Part shown: positions 1-7,594 of the stretch, piece by piece
Layout of the letters: each line of letters opens with the position of its first letter
Position numbering within the stretch: the first letter of the stretch is position 1
Virus record (IMG/VR): IMGVR_UViG_3300021964_000515
Span: 1 to 24,387 of that record
Strand: one strand, 5' to 3'
DNA from: a virus
DNA: 24,387 bases
The notes under the pieces: generated by a model
Told to the model about the DNA's origin: nothing
Database searches by the model: none
The model's input: only the letters and a program-made list of their open reading frames with translations
Program-made: the position numbers and the translations under genes

Positions 1-1
1 A

Positions 2-115
2 GAACTTAATTTTGTAGATGGAGTAACTTCTGCAATACAAACACAATTGGATACAAAAACAACTGCAACGGCAGCGGCTGATGATGCGACTGCATTAAGT
101 ATTGCTTTGGGGTAA
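2..115 (+). CDS. 3' end of a tail-fibre/virion structural protein (partial)
   Basis: The frame is open from the left edge and gives 37 residues before TAA. The visible residues begin LNFVDGVTSAIQTQLDTK, a segment typical of the repeated body of tail-fibre proteins in marine T4-like phages, and then pass into an Ala/Thr/Asp-rich tail. The start lies outside the window, so the size and the receptor-binding end cannot be judged. It is followed at once by a late promoter and more fibre-like genes, which supports a virion-structural role. That it is structural is likely; the exact fibre it belongs to is not known. Confidence 0.6.
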   Translation, partial: ELNFVDGVTSAIQTQLDTKTTATAAADDATALSIALG

Positions 116-122
116 TAAACCT

Positions 123-130
123 TATAAATA
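123..130 (+). promoter_or_regulatory. T4-type late promoter (TATAAATA)
   Basis: An exact TATAAATA octamer lies in the short gap before the gene at 149. In T4 late promoters this box spans -13 to -6, which puts +1 near 136 and leaves a 13-nt leader containing a purine-rich AAAGGAAA ribosome binding site. It would be recognised by host polymerase carrying gp55, encoded further right in this window. Confidence 0.7.
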
Positions 131-148
131 GAAGAAAAGGAAACAAAT

Positions 149-1018
149 ATGAGTAATGCAAGAAATTTAGCAAATCTATTATCGCCTTCTACTGCTAAAC
201 TTACAAGAGATAGTATTTTAGATGCTGATGGATATAGTAGATTATTAATGGATGCCTCTGATACTGATACAGACGTTGGCGATAATTTTCTTTTAAATGG
301 AACAGATGTTTCTTCATCTAATGATGGTTCAAAGATTGTTTTTGAAGCAGCAACTGATGATGCAAGTGAATTGTTGTCCAAAACTACTACAAATTTACCA
401 GCACTAAATTTTATTTCATCACCCACAATTAGTTTGGCATCTAATCAAAATACTATAGATAACATGGTTCATCTTGTTAGTCATACACATACTGGGGCAG
501 TTGCATCAGTTTCTTTTTCTGGTGACCAAATACAAGTTGGAAACTTTGATGCATATTTTATAATGGGTAGATTTACCCCATCTACTGATGGCGTAAATAT
601 GATGATGAGATTTTCTGGAGATGGTGGAAGAAATTACAGCAGTGCGAATGATTATAACTACGAAGCTGAGGCTATGAGTTCATCAGTTTATGTAAACAGT
701 AATGACGGAAATGCTATATTATTCAATGCCTCAACTATAGGAAATAGTACTGGTGAAAATTGTGCTTTTAGATTTCATTTATATAACAACAACAATAGTT
801 TTTACCCAGTTGCTGTATCTGGTGCTTGTTCTTGGTTTACTACGTCTGGTCTTCATAGTGGTGGTGGTTTTTCTGGTGGATATGATATAGCTAATAGAGA
901 TAAAATTGTGAATGGTCTTCAATTCTTGTTTAGTTCTGGTAATGCAGAAAATGCTGAACTTCAAATTTATGGAATGTTACCACAGACCATTCCGGCACTT
1001 GGTAATGTAAATGGATAA
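149..1018 (+). CDS. Fibre-like virion structural protein (289 aa)
   Basis: I do not recognise a named family. Residues 29-72 contain a motif (RLLMDAS, TDVGDNFLLN, SNDGSKIVFE) that recurs in the protein at 1337. The rest is rich in Ser, Asn, Gly and Thr, has no cysteine-rich or catalytic motifs, and ends in a short beta-like segment LQIYGML, as seen in phage fibre or appendage tips. It is preceded by a late promoter and followed 10 nt later by a small chaperone-like gene, the same two-gene arrangement as 1337-2451. A role as a fibre or appendage protein at the virion surface is inferred from composition and position. ATG is preceded by AAAGGAAA. Confidence 0.55.
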   Translation: MSNARNLANLLSPSTAKLTRDSILDADGYSRLLMDASDTDTDVGDNFLLNGTDVSSSNDGSKIVFEAATDDASELLSKTTTNLPALNFISSPTISLASNQNTIDNMVHLVSHTHTGAVASVSFSGDQIQVGNFDAYFIMGRFTPSTDGVNMMMRFSGDGGRNYSSANDYNYEAEAMSSSVYVNSNDGNAILFNASTIGNSTGENCAFRFHLYNNNNSFYPVAVSGACSWFTTSGLHSGGGFSGGYDIANRDKIVNGLQFLFSSGNAENAELQIYGMLPQTIPALGNVNG

Positions 1019-1028
1019 GGAATAAAAT

Positions 1029-1322
1029 ATGGCTAATTATAATAAAATAGTAGATGGAGTATTAGTTCCTCTCACAGATGCAGAACAAACTGCAAGAGAA
1101 AAAGAGGAAAAGGAGTGGACAGATGCAGCTCCAACAAGACGTATGGCAGAACTAAGAAGACAAAGAGATATATTACTAGCTGAAACAGATTGGATGGCTA
1201 ACTCGGATGTAACAATAAGTGATGATTGGGCAACATACAGACAAGCACTTAGAGATATAACAAGTCAAACACCAACTGATAATGAACTAAGTAACATTAA
1301 TTGGCCTACAAAACCAAGTTAA
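1029..1322 (+). CDS. Small protein with phage tail-assembly-chaperone-like C-terminus (97 aa)
   Basis: Residues 39-75 read as an amphipathic segment with ELRRQRDILLAETDW followed by WATYRQALRD. That is the hallmark of the phage tail assembly chaperone-like family (Phage_tail_APC), whose members usually sit beside fibre genes and are thought to help fibre folding or attachment. The N-terminal 35 residues are charged and predicted helical (NKIVDGVLVPLTDAEQ). The C-terminus is WPTKPS, shared exactly with the protein at 2068. It follows the fibre-like gene after an AAGGA site and precedes the second fibre-like gene by 14 nt. Function is inferred from the family; whether it is a chaperone or remains in the virion is unknown. 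Confidence 0.6.
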   Translation: MANYNKIVDGVLVPLTDAEQTAREKEEKEWTDAAPTRRMAELRRQRDILLAETDWMANSDVTISDDWATYRQALRDITSQTPTDNELSNINWPTKPS

Positions 1323-1336
1323 TAGGAGAGTTATAA

Positions 1337-2068
1337 ATGGCATTAAGTACAATAGGAACAGATGCAATTGCAGATGATGCTATTACCTCTGCAAAGGTAG
1401 ATAGTACAACTACTGCATTTACTGTTGCAGATTTGGTAGTAACAAATGGTATTACAGCTGGAACAGATATTGTTGGTAATAGTTTAGATAGAATTTTATT
1501 AGATGCTTCTGCAGCTGGAACTGATGTTGGAGAAAACTTTTTATTAAATGCGACAGATGGTTCTGCATCTAATGATGGTAGTAATATTTTATTTGAAGAT
1601 GGTACTAATGATGCCGCTTCATTTAGATTACCAACTGGAACTGTTCTTCAAGTAATTAGAGCTCAACATAGAACAGCAATTGCAAAAACTGATACTGCTT
1701 TAGAAGAAGTAATGGAAGCAAAAATTACTCCAAGAAGCACTCATAGTAAAATTATGATTTTTTCAAGATTATCTGGTGATATTCATGGTGGTGGTTCTAG
1801 TGGTATTTTGAAAGTTGCTGTATATAGAGGCCCACTTACTGATGGTGTATTTGCTGGTGAAGCAAAAAATCAATATTACGAAGGCCCTGCATCTGGTAGT
1901 TCTGTAAACAATTATCAATCCTCTACAAACATGATACTTGATTCGCCTATGACAACAAGTGAAGTTACATATAATTTATGTTTCGCTACAGGTTCTGGTG
2001 GTACTGTAGAAGTTAATACAATAGGTGGTACTCATCCAACTGAAATGACTTTGATGGAGATAGGATAA
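1337..2068 (+). CDS. Fibre-like virion structural protein, probable tail-fibre tip type (243 aa)
   Basis: The N-terminus has IGTDAIADDAITSAKV, a repeat type common in phage tail fibres. Residues 50-96 repeat the motif of the gene at 149 (DRILLDAS, TDVGENFLLN, SNDGSNILFE). From about residue 100 a beta-rich C-terminal domain starts PTGTVLQV, includes ITPRSTHSKIMIF, LDSPMTTSEVTYN and ends TEMTLMEIG. This pattern is frequent at the C-terminal end of marine phage fibres, where receptor contact is likely. It has an AGGAG ribosome binding site and its stop overlaps the next start (TAATG), indicating translational coupling with its chaperone-like partner. Product naming is by domain resemblance only. 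Confidence 0.6.
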   Translation: MALSTIGTDAIADDAITSAKVDSTTTAFTVADLVVTNGITAGTDIVGNSLDRILLDASAAGTDVGENFLLNATDGSASNDGSNILFEDGTNDAASFRLPTGTVLQVIRAQHRTAIAKTDTALEEVMEAKITPRSTHSKIMIFSRLSGDIHGGGSSGILKVAVYRGPLTDGVFAGEAKNQYYEGPASGSSVNNYQSSTNMILDSPMTTSEVTYNLCFATGSGGTVEVNTIGGTHPTEMTLMEIG

Positions 2069-2451
2069 TGGCAATAGAATCAACGGCAGGAAGAATAGCA
2101 CGAGCTATATTATCAATAAATCCAGATGCTAAAGTGTCGGTAAAAGGAAATGAAATTGATACTTGTGAAATAAAATGGTTAGAGGGAACAAGTGAAATTT
2201 CAAAGTCAGATATATCAGATAAACTAACAGCATTAATACAAACAGAACCAATGACTGAACTACGCAGACAAAGAGATATGTTAATTGCAGAGTCAGATTG
2301 GAGAGCTAACTCTGATGTTACAATGTCAAGTGCATGGAAAACTTATAGGCAAGCTCTTAGAGATATGCCAACAAATAATACAAATCCAACTTGGGATGGA
2401 GAGTATGGTTCAACTTTAGGTAATGTAACATGGCCTACAAAACCAAGTTAA
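2068..2451 (+). CDS. Tail-assembly-chaperone-like protein with a different N-terminus (127 aa)
   Basis: Residues 61-127 repeat the C-terminal domain of the protein at 1029: ELRRQRDMLIAESDW, WKTYRQALRDMP and the terminal WPTKPS. The N-terminal 60 residues are unrelated to that protein and carry an IKWLEGTSEIS segment and a helix (KSDISDKLTALI). This looks like one conserved chaperone-like domain attached to two different N-terminal modules. The ATG overlaps the stop of the fibre-like gene, so the pair is probably made together. The last 21 nt of the gene are identical to the last 21 nt of the gene at 1029. Function is inferred from the family and the context. Confidence 0.6.
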   Translation: MAIESTAGRIARAILSINPDAKVSVKGNEIDTCEIKWLEGTSEISKSDISDKLTALIQTEPMTELRRQRDMLIAESDWRANSDVTMSSAWKTYRQALRDMPTNNTNPTWDGEYGSTLGNVTWPTKPS

Positions 2452-2460
2452 GGATAACAA

Positions 2461-3276
2461 ATGGCAGTACCAAGTTCAAGAACAACTTTTAAAAACTATT
2501 GTCTTAGGTCTTTAGGTTTTGGAGTTATAGATATAAATGTATCTGATGACCAGATTGACGATAGAATTGACGAAGCATTACAGTTCTTTGCACAGTATCA
2601 CTATGATGGTATTGAGTTGATGTATTTAAAATATCAAGTAACTGCTGATGATATTACAAGAGCTTCTGGAAATACATCTACTTCTGTAACTGATACAAAA
2701 GACAGTAGTATAACTTCAACATTTCAAGAAGCAAATAATTTTATACCTATACCAGATGCTGTTGTTTCTATAGTAAACATATTTCCTTTTGATGATAAAG
2801 CAACAAACAATATGTTTGACATAAGATATCAACTTAGATTAAATGACTTGTATGATTTTAGTTCTACATCAATTTTACATTATCAAATGACAATGCAACA
2901 TTTAGATTTTCTTTCACACATTCTTGTTGGAGAAAAACCTTTAAGATTCAACCAACACCAAAATCGTTTATACATAGATATGGATTGGTCAAATGATATA
3001 ACTGCTGGAGAGTTTCTAATTATAGAGTGTTATAGAAAAATAGACCCAACAACATATTCAGACATTTTTAATGATATGCATTTAAAAAGATATGCAACTG
3101 CATTGATTAAAAGACAATGGGGTGCAAACCTTTCTAAGTTTAATGGTGTTACAATGTTAGGTGGTGTAACTATGAATGGTGAAAGTATCTACTCACAAGC
3201 ACAAGAAGAAATAGAAAAGTTAGAAGAGTTAATATCAATAACTAATTCTCCACCTATGATGTTCGGCATGGGTTAA
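2461..3276 (+). CDS. gp13: Neck protein gp13 (head completion)
   Basis: The start (TTFKNYCLRSLGFGVIDINV, then DDQIDDRIDEALQFFAQYHYDG) is characteristic of T4-like gp13, which together with gp14 forms the neck that seals the filled head and accepts the tail. The length of 271 aa is a little shorter than the T4 protein. It is followed 4 nt later by gp14, the invariant T4 order. It starts the canonical 13-14-15-16-17 block and follows the fibre cassettes after an AAGGA site. The assignment is based on sequence pattern plus synteny and is strong. Confidence 0.9.
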   Translation: MAVPSSRTTFKNYCLRSLGFGVIDINVSDDQIDDRIDEALQFFAQYHYDGIELMYLKYQVTADDITRASGNTSTSVTDTKDSSITSTFQEANNFIPIPDAVVSIVNIFPFDDKATNNMFDIRYQLRLNDLYDFSSTSILHYQMTMQHLDFLSHILVGEKPLRFNQHQNRLYIDMDWSNDITAGEFLIIECYRKIDPTTYSDIFNDMHLKRYATALIKRQWGANLSKFNGVTMLGGVTMNGESIYSQAQEEIEKLEELISITNSPPMMFGMG

Positions 3277-3280
3277 TGCC

Positions 3281-4294
3281 ATGGCTGTCAACAAGGCATT
3301 TCACACAAGTAACTTTCACTCAATAGCAACAGAAAGAAGTTTATATCAAAACTTAATTAAAGAAGCTGTGCAGATATACGGACATGATGTATATTATATT
3401 AATCGTGATACAGTTGCTTTGGACAATGTTCTTGGAGAAGAAAGTCTTTCTAAGTTTACTAAACAAACACCAATAGAAATGTATATAGAAGATGCAGAGG
3501 GATTTGGTGGAGATAAAGAAATCATCACACAATTTGGTTTAGAGAATCGTAATGAGATTACATTCGTAGTTTCTAAAGAACGATTTCAAGAGATGGATAG
3601 TCAGATTGTTATTGAAAGTGGAACAGATACTACTGGGGGTGGTATTCTTTTAGAAACTGGAAGTATAGACCAATCAGAAAATTCTTCTGAACTTACAAGT
3701 ATACAAGGTGATAATAACTTTTATGTTTTACAAGACACAGCTTCTACAGATGCAGACAGACCACAAGAGGGTGATTTAGTTTATCACCCAGTTCTTGCAA
3801 GAATGTTTGAGATTAATTTTGTAGACCATGATGAACCATTTTATCAACTAGACAATAACCCAGTATATAAAATAAGATGTAAGCAGTTTGAGTACAGTTC
3901 AGAAGAGATTGATACTGGTATTACAACTATTGACGAGATAGAGGGAACTGAGTCTTTAGATACTTTACAGTATCAGTTTACTTTAGAACAAACAACTACT
4001 TACAATGAGAATATTCAACTTGAATTTCCTACACAGTTTAGTACTGATTTATTATTAGAAGAAACTGATGGAGATAATATAATCGGTGAAGATGATACAA
4101 CATCTGCTGGAGAAAGTATATTATTAGAAAATGCAGCCGATACTGGTGATGCATCATACCTTATTCAAGAAGACTATATAGTAGGTGACCAAAGTACGGA
4201 CACTACAAATCAGAATGAACTATTTGATACACTTGATGATACAGTATTGGATTTTTCAGAAACAAATCCATTTGGTGATGTTGGGAGTAAATAA
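3281..4294 (+). CDS. gp14: Neck protein gp14 with acidic insertions
   Basis: The position between gp13 and gp15 and the N-terminus (FHTSNFHSIATERSLYQNLI, then EAVQIYGHDVYYINRD) identify the T4 gp14 neck protein. At 337 aa it is clearly longer than T4 gp14 (256 aa). The extra length lies in acidic, Gly/Thr-rich stretches around residues 107-150 and 255-310 that contain repeats of the type ILLETGS, DLLLEETDGD and ILLENAADTGD. The core segment EGDLVYHPVLARMFEINFV and FYQLDNNPVYKIRCKQFEYS remains intact. The stop overlaps the gp15 ATG (TAATG). The insertions are probably surface-exposed, which is inference. Confidence 0.88.
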   Translation: MAVNKAFHTSNFHSIATERSLYQNLIKEAVQIYGHDVYYINRDTVALDNVLGEESLSKFTKQTPIEMYIEDAEGFGGDKEIITQFGLENRNEITFVVSKERFQEMDSQIVIESGTDTTGGGILLETGSIDQSENSSELTSIQGDNNFYVLQDTASTDADRPQEGDLVYHPVLARMFEINFVDHDEPFYQLDNNPVYKIRCKQFEYSSEEIDTGITTIDEIEGTESLDTLQYQFTLEQTTTYNENIQLEFPTQFSTDLLLEETDGDNIIGEDDTTSAGESILLENAADTGDASYLIQEDYIVGDQSTDTTNQNELFDTLDDTVLDFSETNPFGDVGSK

Positions 4295-5106
4295 TGTTAG
4301 GACAACAATTTTATCACGAAACAGTTAGAAACGTCATAGTTGCTTTTGGAACTATGTTTAATAATATAAACATTGTTCGTAAGAATAATAGTGGTGTGAT
4401 TACACAAAAAATGAAAGTGCCATTAGCATATGGCCCAAAACAAAAATACTTGACACGACTGGACACAGACCCAGCCCAAGCAAATAAAGTTGCAATAACT
4501 TTACCTAGACTTGGGTTTGAGATTGGTTCTCTTTCTTATGATACTGCAAGAAAATTAAATCGTGTACAAAAATTTAAAAAAGTAAAAGCAGATAGTGCAG
4601 ATGCAAATAAATTAGATACACAGTTTATGCCTGTTCCATATAATATGGATATTGATTTGTTTGCAATGGCAAAAAACTCTGATGATGCATTACAAATTGT
4701 AGAACAAATACTACCATACTTTCAACCAGACTATACTCTGACAATAAATGACATGACAGATATGGGTATCAAAAGAGATGTTCCTATTATTTTGAATAGT
4801 GTTGGATATGAGGATAATTATCAAGGTGACTTTGAAACTCGTAGAGCAATAATCTACACACTTTCATTTACCACTAAGTTTTATCTCTATGGCCCAGTTA
4901 CTTCATCTAAGATTATCAAGACAGTTCAAGTTGACCAATTTGCAAACTTACCAGAAGTTTCTCCAACCAGAGAACAAAGATATTCAGTATCACCTAATCC
5001 AGGCACCGCTGATGCAGATGATGATTTTGGTTTCAATGAAACAAGTTCTTTCTTTGAAGATGCAAAAACCTTTGACCCAGTAAGTGGTGAAGATAAAGTA
5101 ACCTAA
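4294..5106 (+). CDS. gp15: Proximal tail sheath stabiliser gp15
   Basis: The N-terminus MLGQQFYHETVRNVIVAFGT, followed by MFNNINIVRKN and VPLAYGPKQKYLTRLD, is typical of T4-like gp15. This protein caps the tail by binding the last sheath and tube rings and joins it to the head. The length of 270 aa matches T4 (272 aa). It overlaps the gp14 stop and precedes gp16 by 2 nt, so the block is translated as a tight operon. The C-terminal 50 residues are acidic and low in complexity, as in marine relatives. The assignment is strong by pattern and synteny. Confidence 0.9.
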   Translation: MLGQQFYHETVRNVIVAFGTMFNNINIVRKNNSGVITQKMKVPLAYGPKQKYLTRLDTDPAQANKVAITLPRLGFEIGSLSYDTARKLNRVQKFKKVKADSADANKLDTQFMPVPYNMDIDLFAMAKNSDDALQIVEQILPYFQPDYTLTINDMTDMGIKRDVPIILNSVGYEDNYQGDFETRRAIIYTLSFTTKFYLYGPVTSSKIIKTVQVDQFANLPEVSPTREQRYSVSPNPGTADADDDFGFNETSSFFEDAKTFDPVSGEDKVT

Positions 5107-5108
5107 TT

Positions 5109-5525
5109 ATGGATACGGATAATATCATTGACAAAGCATTAGGTGTTATTGACCCAGTAGAGGAAGAATTGAAAAAAGCAACTACAAAAAAAGTTGTTTT
5201 AAAACCATCTACAAATGAAGATGACATAGACAATGATTATAAATACCAACGAGAAAATTTCTACAATCTTGTTGAACGAGGTCAAGATGCAATTGAGGGT
5301 ATACTAGAAATTGCAAAAGAGTCTGACCATCCTAGAACCTATGAGGTTGCTGGAAATCTCATTAAACAAGTGGCTGAGGTTACGGAGAAGTTAGGTGACT
5401 TACAAGAGAAGATGCGAAAACTTAAAGAAGTTCCTAATTCTGCACCCAAGAGTGTCACTAATGCATTGTTTGTTGGTTCAACTGCTGAACTCCAGAAGAT
5501 GCTAAAAGGTAAGAGTAATGAGTGA
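5109..5525 (+). CDS. gp16: Small terminase subunit gp16
   Basis: The 138-aa product is mostly helical and includes YQRENFYNLVERGQDAIEGI, ARE-type helices and VAGNLIKQVAEVTEKLGDLQ. These form the coiled-coil core of T4-like gp16, the ring-forming DNA recognition and packaging regulator. T4 gp16 is 164 aa, so this copy is somewhat shorter. It ends NALFVGSTAELQKMLKG and overlaps the start of the large subunit by 8 nt. The two terminase subunits act together at the portal to initiate packaging. An exact TATAAATA occurs inside the gene at 5238-5245, but it could be chance. Confidence 0.88.
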   Translation: MDTDNIIDKALGVIDPVEEELKKATTKKVVLKPSTNEDDIDNDYKYQRENFYNLVERGQDAIEGILEIAKESDHPRTYEVAGNLIKQVAEVTEKLGDLQEKMRKLKEVPNSAPKSVTNALFVGSTAELQKMLKGKSNE

Positions 5526-7161
5526 TGCTACATATCTTGGAAATCCTAATCTCAAGCGAGCGAATGTTCAACAAGAATGGACAAAGAAACAACTCCTTGA
5601 ATATTCAAGATGCATGGAAGACCCTCTGTACTTCATACAGAATTATGTAAGAATTGTATCACTTGATGAGGGTTTAATACCTTTTAAGATGTATCCATTT
5701 CAAAAAGAGATGGTCGGTACATTTCATAAAAATCGTTTTACTATTTGTAAACTACCCAGACAGTCTGGTAAATCTACAACAATGATATCTTATCTATTAC
5801 ACTATGCATTATTTAATCCTAGTGTAAATATTGCTATACTTGCAAACAAAGCTGCAACTGCGAGAGATTTATTAGGAAGACTACAACTTGCATACGAACA
5901 TCTACCAAAGTGGTTGCAACAAGGAGTCATGTCTTGGAACAAAGGAAGTTTGGAGTTAGAAAATGGTTCAAAGATACTTGCAAGTTCTACTAGTGCTAGT
6001 GCCGTTAGAGGTGGTAGTTATAATATTATTTTCTTAGACGAATTTGCATATGTGCCATCAAATGTTGCAGAACAATTTTTTAGTTCTGTATATCCTACGA
6101 TTTCTTCTGGTAAGTCTACAAAAGTAATGATTGTTAGTACTCCACATGGTATGAATATGTTCTATAAAATATGGACAGATGCAGAAGAAAAACGAAATAG
6201 TTATATACCTATTGAGGTTCATTGGTCAGAAGTTCCAGGCCGTGATGAAAAATGGAAAAAAGAAACTATTGCAAATACAAGTGAACAACAATTTAACACA
6301 GAGTTTGAGTGTGAGTTTCTAGGTTCTATAGATACTTTGATATCTCCATCAACACTAAGACGATTAACATATAGGACACCAATACAATCTAATGCTGGTG
6401 TTGATATATTTGAACAACCACAACCAGAACACACATATCTATTAACTGCTGATGTATCTAGAGGAACATCAAATGATTACTCTGCGTTTATCGTTTTTGA
6501 TGTTACATCTGTTCCCTATAAAATAGTTGCAAAGTTTAGAGATAATGAAATAAAACCTTTACTCTTTCCACAAAGAATACATCAAATTGCAAAAGCATAT
6601 AATACTGCATTTGTTTTAGTAGAAGTCAATGATATTGGAGAACAAGTTGCAAATGCAATGCAATATGATATGGAATATGATAATATGATTATGGCATCTA
6701 TGAGAGGTCGTGCTGGTCAAATACTTGGTGGTGGTTTCTCTGGTGGTAGAGCTCAGTTAGGTGTGAGAACAACAAAGGCAGTAAAAAAGATAGGTTGTTC
6801 TAATCTAAAACAATTAGTAGAAGATAACAAACTTATAGTAGAAGACTTTGATACAATCAACGAACTATCTACATTTATTGTAAAGGGTTCATCATTTGAA
6901 GCAGATGATGGTTGTAATGATGATATGGTTGCTTGTTTGTTTATCTTTGGTTGGTGTACAGACCAAACTTATTTTAAAGAACTTACAAACAATGATATAC
7001 GAGAACAAATGTATAAAGAAAGTCAAGACCAACTAGAACAAGATATGGCTCCTTTTGGTTTTGTCATCAATGGTTTAGAAGATGAAAATATAGGTGAGGC
7101 TGTTGATGAATATGGTACAAGATGGAGTCCAATAGTTAGAACCCATGATACCAATTGGTAA
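5518..7161 (+). CDS. gp17: Large terminase subunit gp17 (packaging ATPase/nuclease)
   Basis: This is a two-domain DNA packaging motor of 547 aa (T4 610 aa). The ATPase domain shows Walker A LPRQSGKST (Lys85), Walker B IIFLDE (170-175, Glu175 as catalytic carboxylate) and the coupling motif STPHG (207-211). The nuclease domain shows an RNase H-type acidic triad: Asp312 in ADVSRG, Glu369 in VEVNDIG and the NDDM aspartates at 468-469. It translocates concatemeric DNA through portal gp20 and cuts it when the head is full. The start overlaps gp16 by 8 nt, and the stop overlaps the DUF1289-type gene (TAATG). All key residues appear present. Confidence 0.95.
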   Translation: MSDATYLGNPNLKRANVQQEWTKKQLLEYSRCMEDPLYFIQNYVRIVSLDEGLIPFKMYPFQKEMVGTFHKNRFTICKLPRQSGKSTTMISYLLHYALFNPSVNIAILANKAATARDLLGRLQLAYEHLPKWLQQGVMSWNKGSLELENGSKILASSTSASAVRGGSYNIIFLDEFAYVPSNVAEQFFSSVYPTISSGKSTKVMIVSTPHGMNMFYKIWTDAEEKRNSYIPIEVHWSEVPGRDEKWKKETIANTSEQQFNTEFECEFLGSIDTLISPSTLRRLTYRTPIQSNAGVDIFEQPQPEHTYLLTADVSRGTSNDYSAFIVFDVTSVPYKIVAKFRDNEIKPLLFPQRIHQIAKAYNTAFVLVEVNDIGEQVANAMQYDMEYDNMIMASMRGRAGQILGGGFSGGRAQLGVRTTKAVKKIGCSNLKQLVEDNKLIVEDFDTINELSTFIVKGSSFEADDGCNDDMVACLFIFGWCTDQTYFKELTNNDIREQMYKESQDQLEQDMAPFGFVINGLEDENIGEAVDEYGTRWSPIVRTHDTNW

Positions 7162-7316
7162 TGGAAAGTCCTTGTATCAAAATCTGTAAACTTATAGATA
7201 GTATGTGTATTGGTTGTTATAGAACAACTGAAGAAATAACCATGTGGACTAAGTACACAGATGAGGAAAGAAAAAAAATAATTAAAGAAATTCAATTAAA
7301 TCGTTGTCAAGTTTAA
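7161..7316 (+). CDS. DUF1289-type small cysteine protein (51 aa)
   Basis: This short gene starts at the ATG that overlaps the gp17 stop. The product begins MESPCIKICKLI and continues with CIGCYRTTEEITMWTKYTDEER. This matches the DUF1289 pattern S-P-C-x3-C, then C-x2-C-x-R-T-x2-E-I-x2-W. Cysteines 5, 9, 16 and 19 would bind a metal, probably zinc or an Fe-S cluster. DUF1289 proteins are common in proteobacteria, where their role is not settled, so a phage copy next to terminase is unusual. The last 35 nt overlap the convergent minus-strand gene. The motif match is clear; the function is unknown. Confidence 0.75.
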   Translation: MESPCIKICKLIDSMCIGCYRTTEEITMWTKYTDEERKKIIKEIQLNRCQV

Positions 7317-7581
7317 TCCAACAATTAGAACAAACAACTTTACATTCATCCATTAATTTGTAAACTTCTTTTCTACTTTCATCATTTGTACCAACTCGTT
7401 TTGCTTGTTTACGAATCTCTATATCATGTGGATAAAGTTTAAGACATACTGTTTCACTCTCTCCACAATGAATACAAGATTCCTCTGCAAGACGATTGTT
7501 TAACCATGCAACTCTTTTTCGGTAATTTCTACGAGCCACCTTTTTGATAGTTTCTTTATACTTCTCATAATGTGTTGTCAT
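7282..7581 (-). CDS. Small HNH-like zinc-finger protein, probably lacking an intact active site (99 aa)
   Basis: This is the only well-supported minus-strand gene. The product has a basic helical N-terminus (residues 5-30) and then two CxxC knuckles, C36-IH-C39-G and C84-SN-C87, with YPHD (His52) between them. The spacing resembles phage HNH proteins (CxxCG, a central H, then CxNCH). The final histidine is Trp88 here and the central HH is PH, so nuclease activity may be lost. It lies in the terminase-sheath gap, converges on the DUF1289-type gene with a 35-nt overlap, and has its own TATAAATA box on the minus strand. It could be a zinc-binding regulator or a decayed mobile nuclease. Confidence 0.65.
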   Translation of the reverse strand: MTTHYEKYKETIKKVARRNYRKRVAWLNNRLAEESCIHCGESETVCLKLYPHDIEIRKQAKRVGTNDESRKEVYKLMDECKVVCSNCWIKLDNDLIEFL

Positions 7582-7586
7582 AAGGT

Positions 7587-7594
7587 TATTTATA
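7587..7594 (-). promoter_or_regulatory. Minus-strand T4-type late promoter (TATAAATA)
   Basis: On the minus strand an exact TATAAATA ends 5 nt before the ATG of the HNH-like gene. With T4 geometry (box at -13 to -6) the predicted +1 is position 7581, the A of that ATG. The message would then be leaderless. The match is exact but activity is unproven. Confidence 0.55.

Noticed and set aside
5238-5245. Exact TATAAATA inside gene 16, a possible internal late promoter for gene 17.
   Set aside because: It is within coding DNA of a very AT-rich genome, 270 nt before gp17 and with no associated leader. Chance cannot be excluded, so it is not listed as a promoter.
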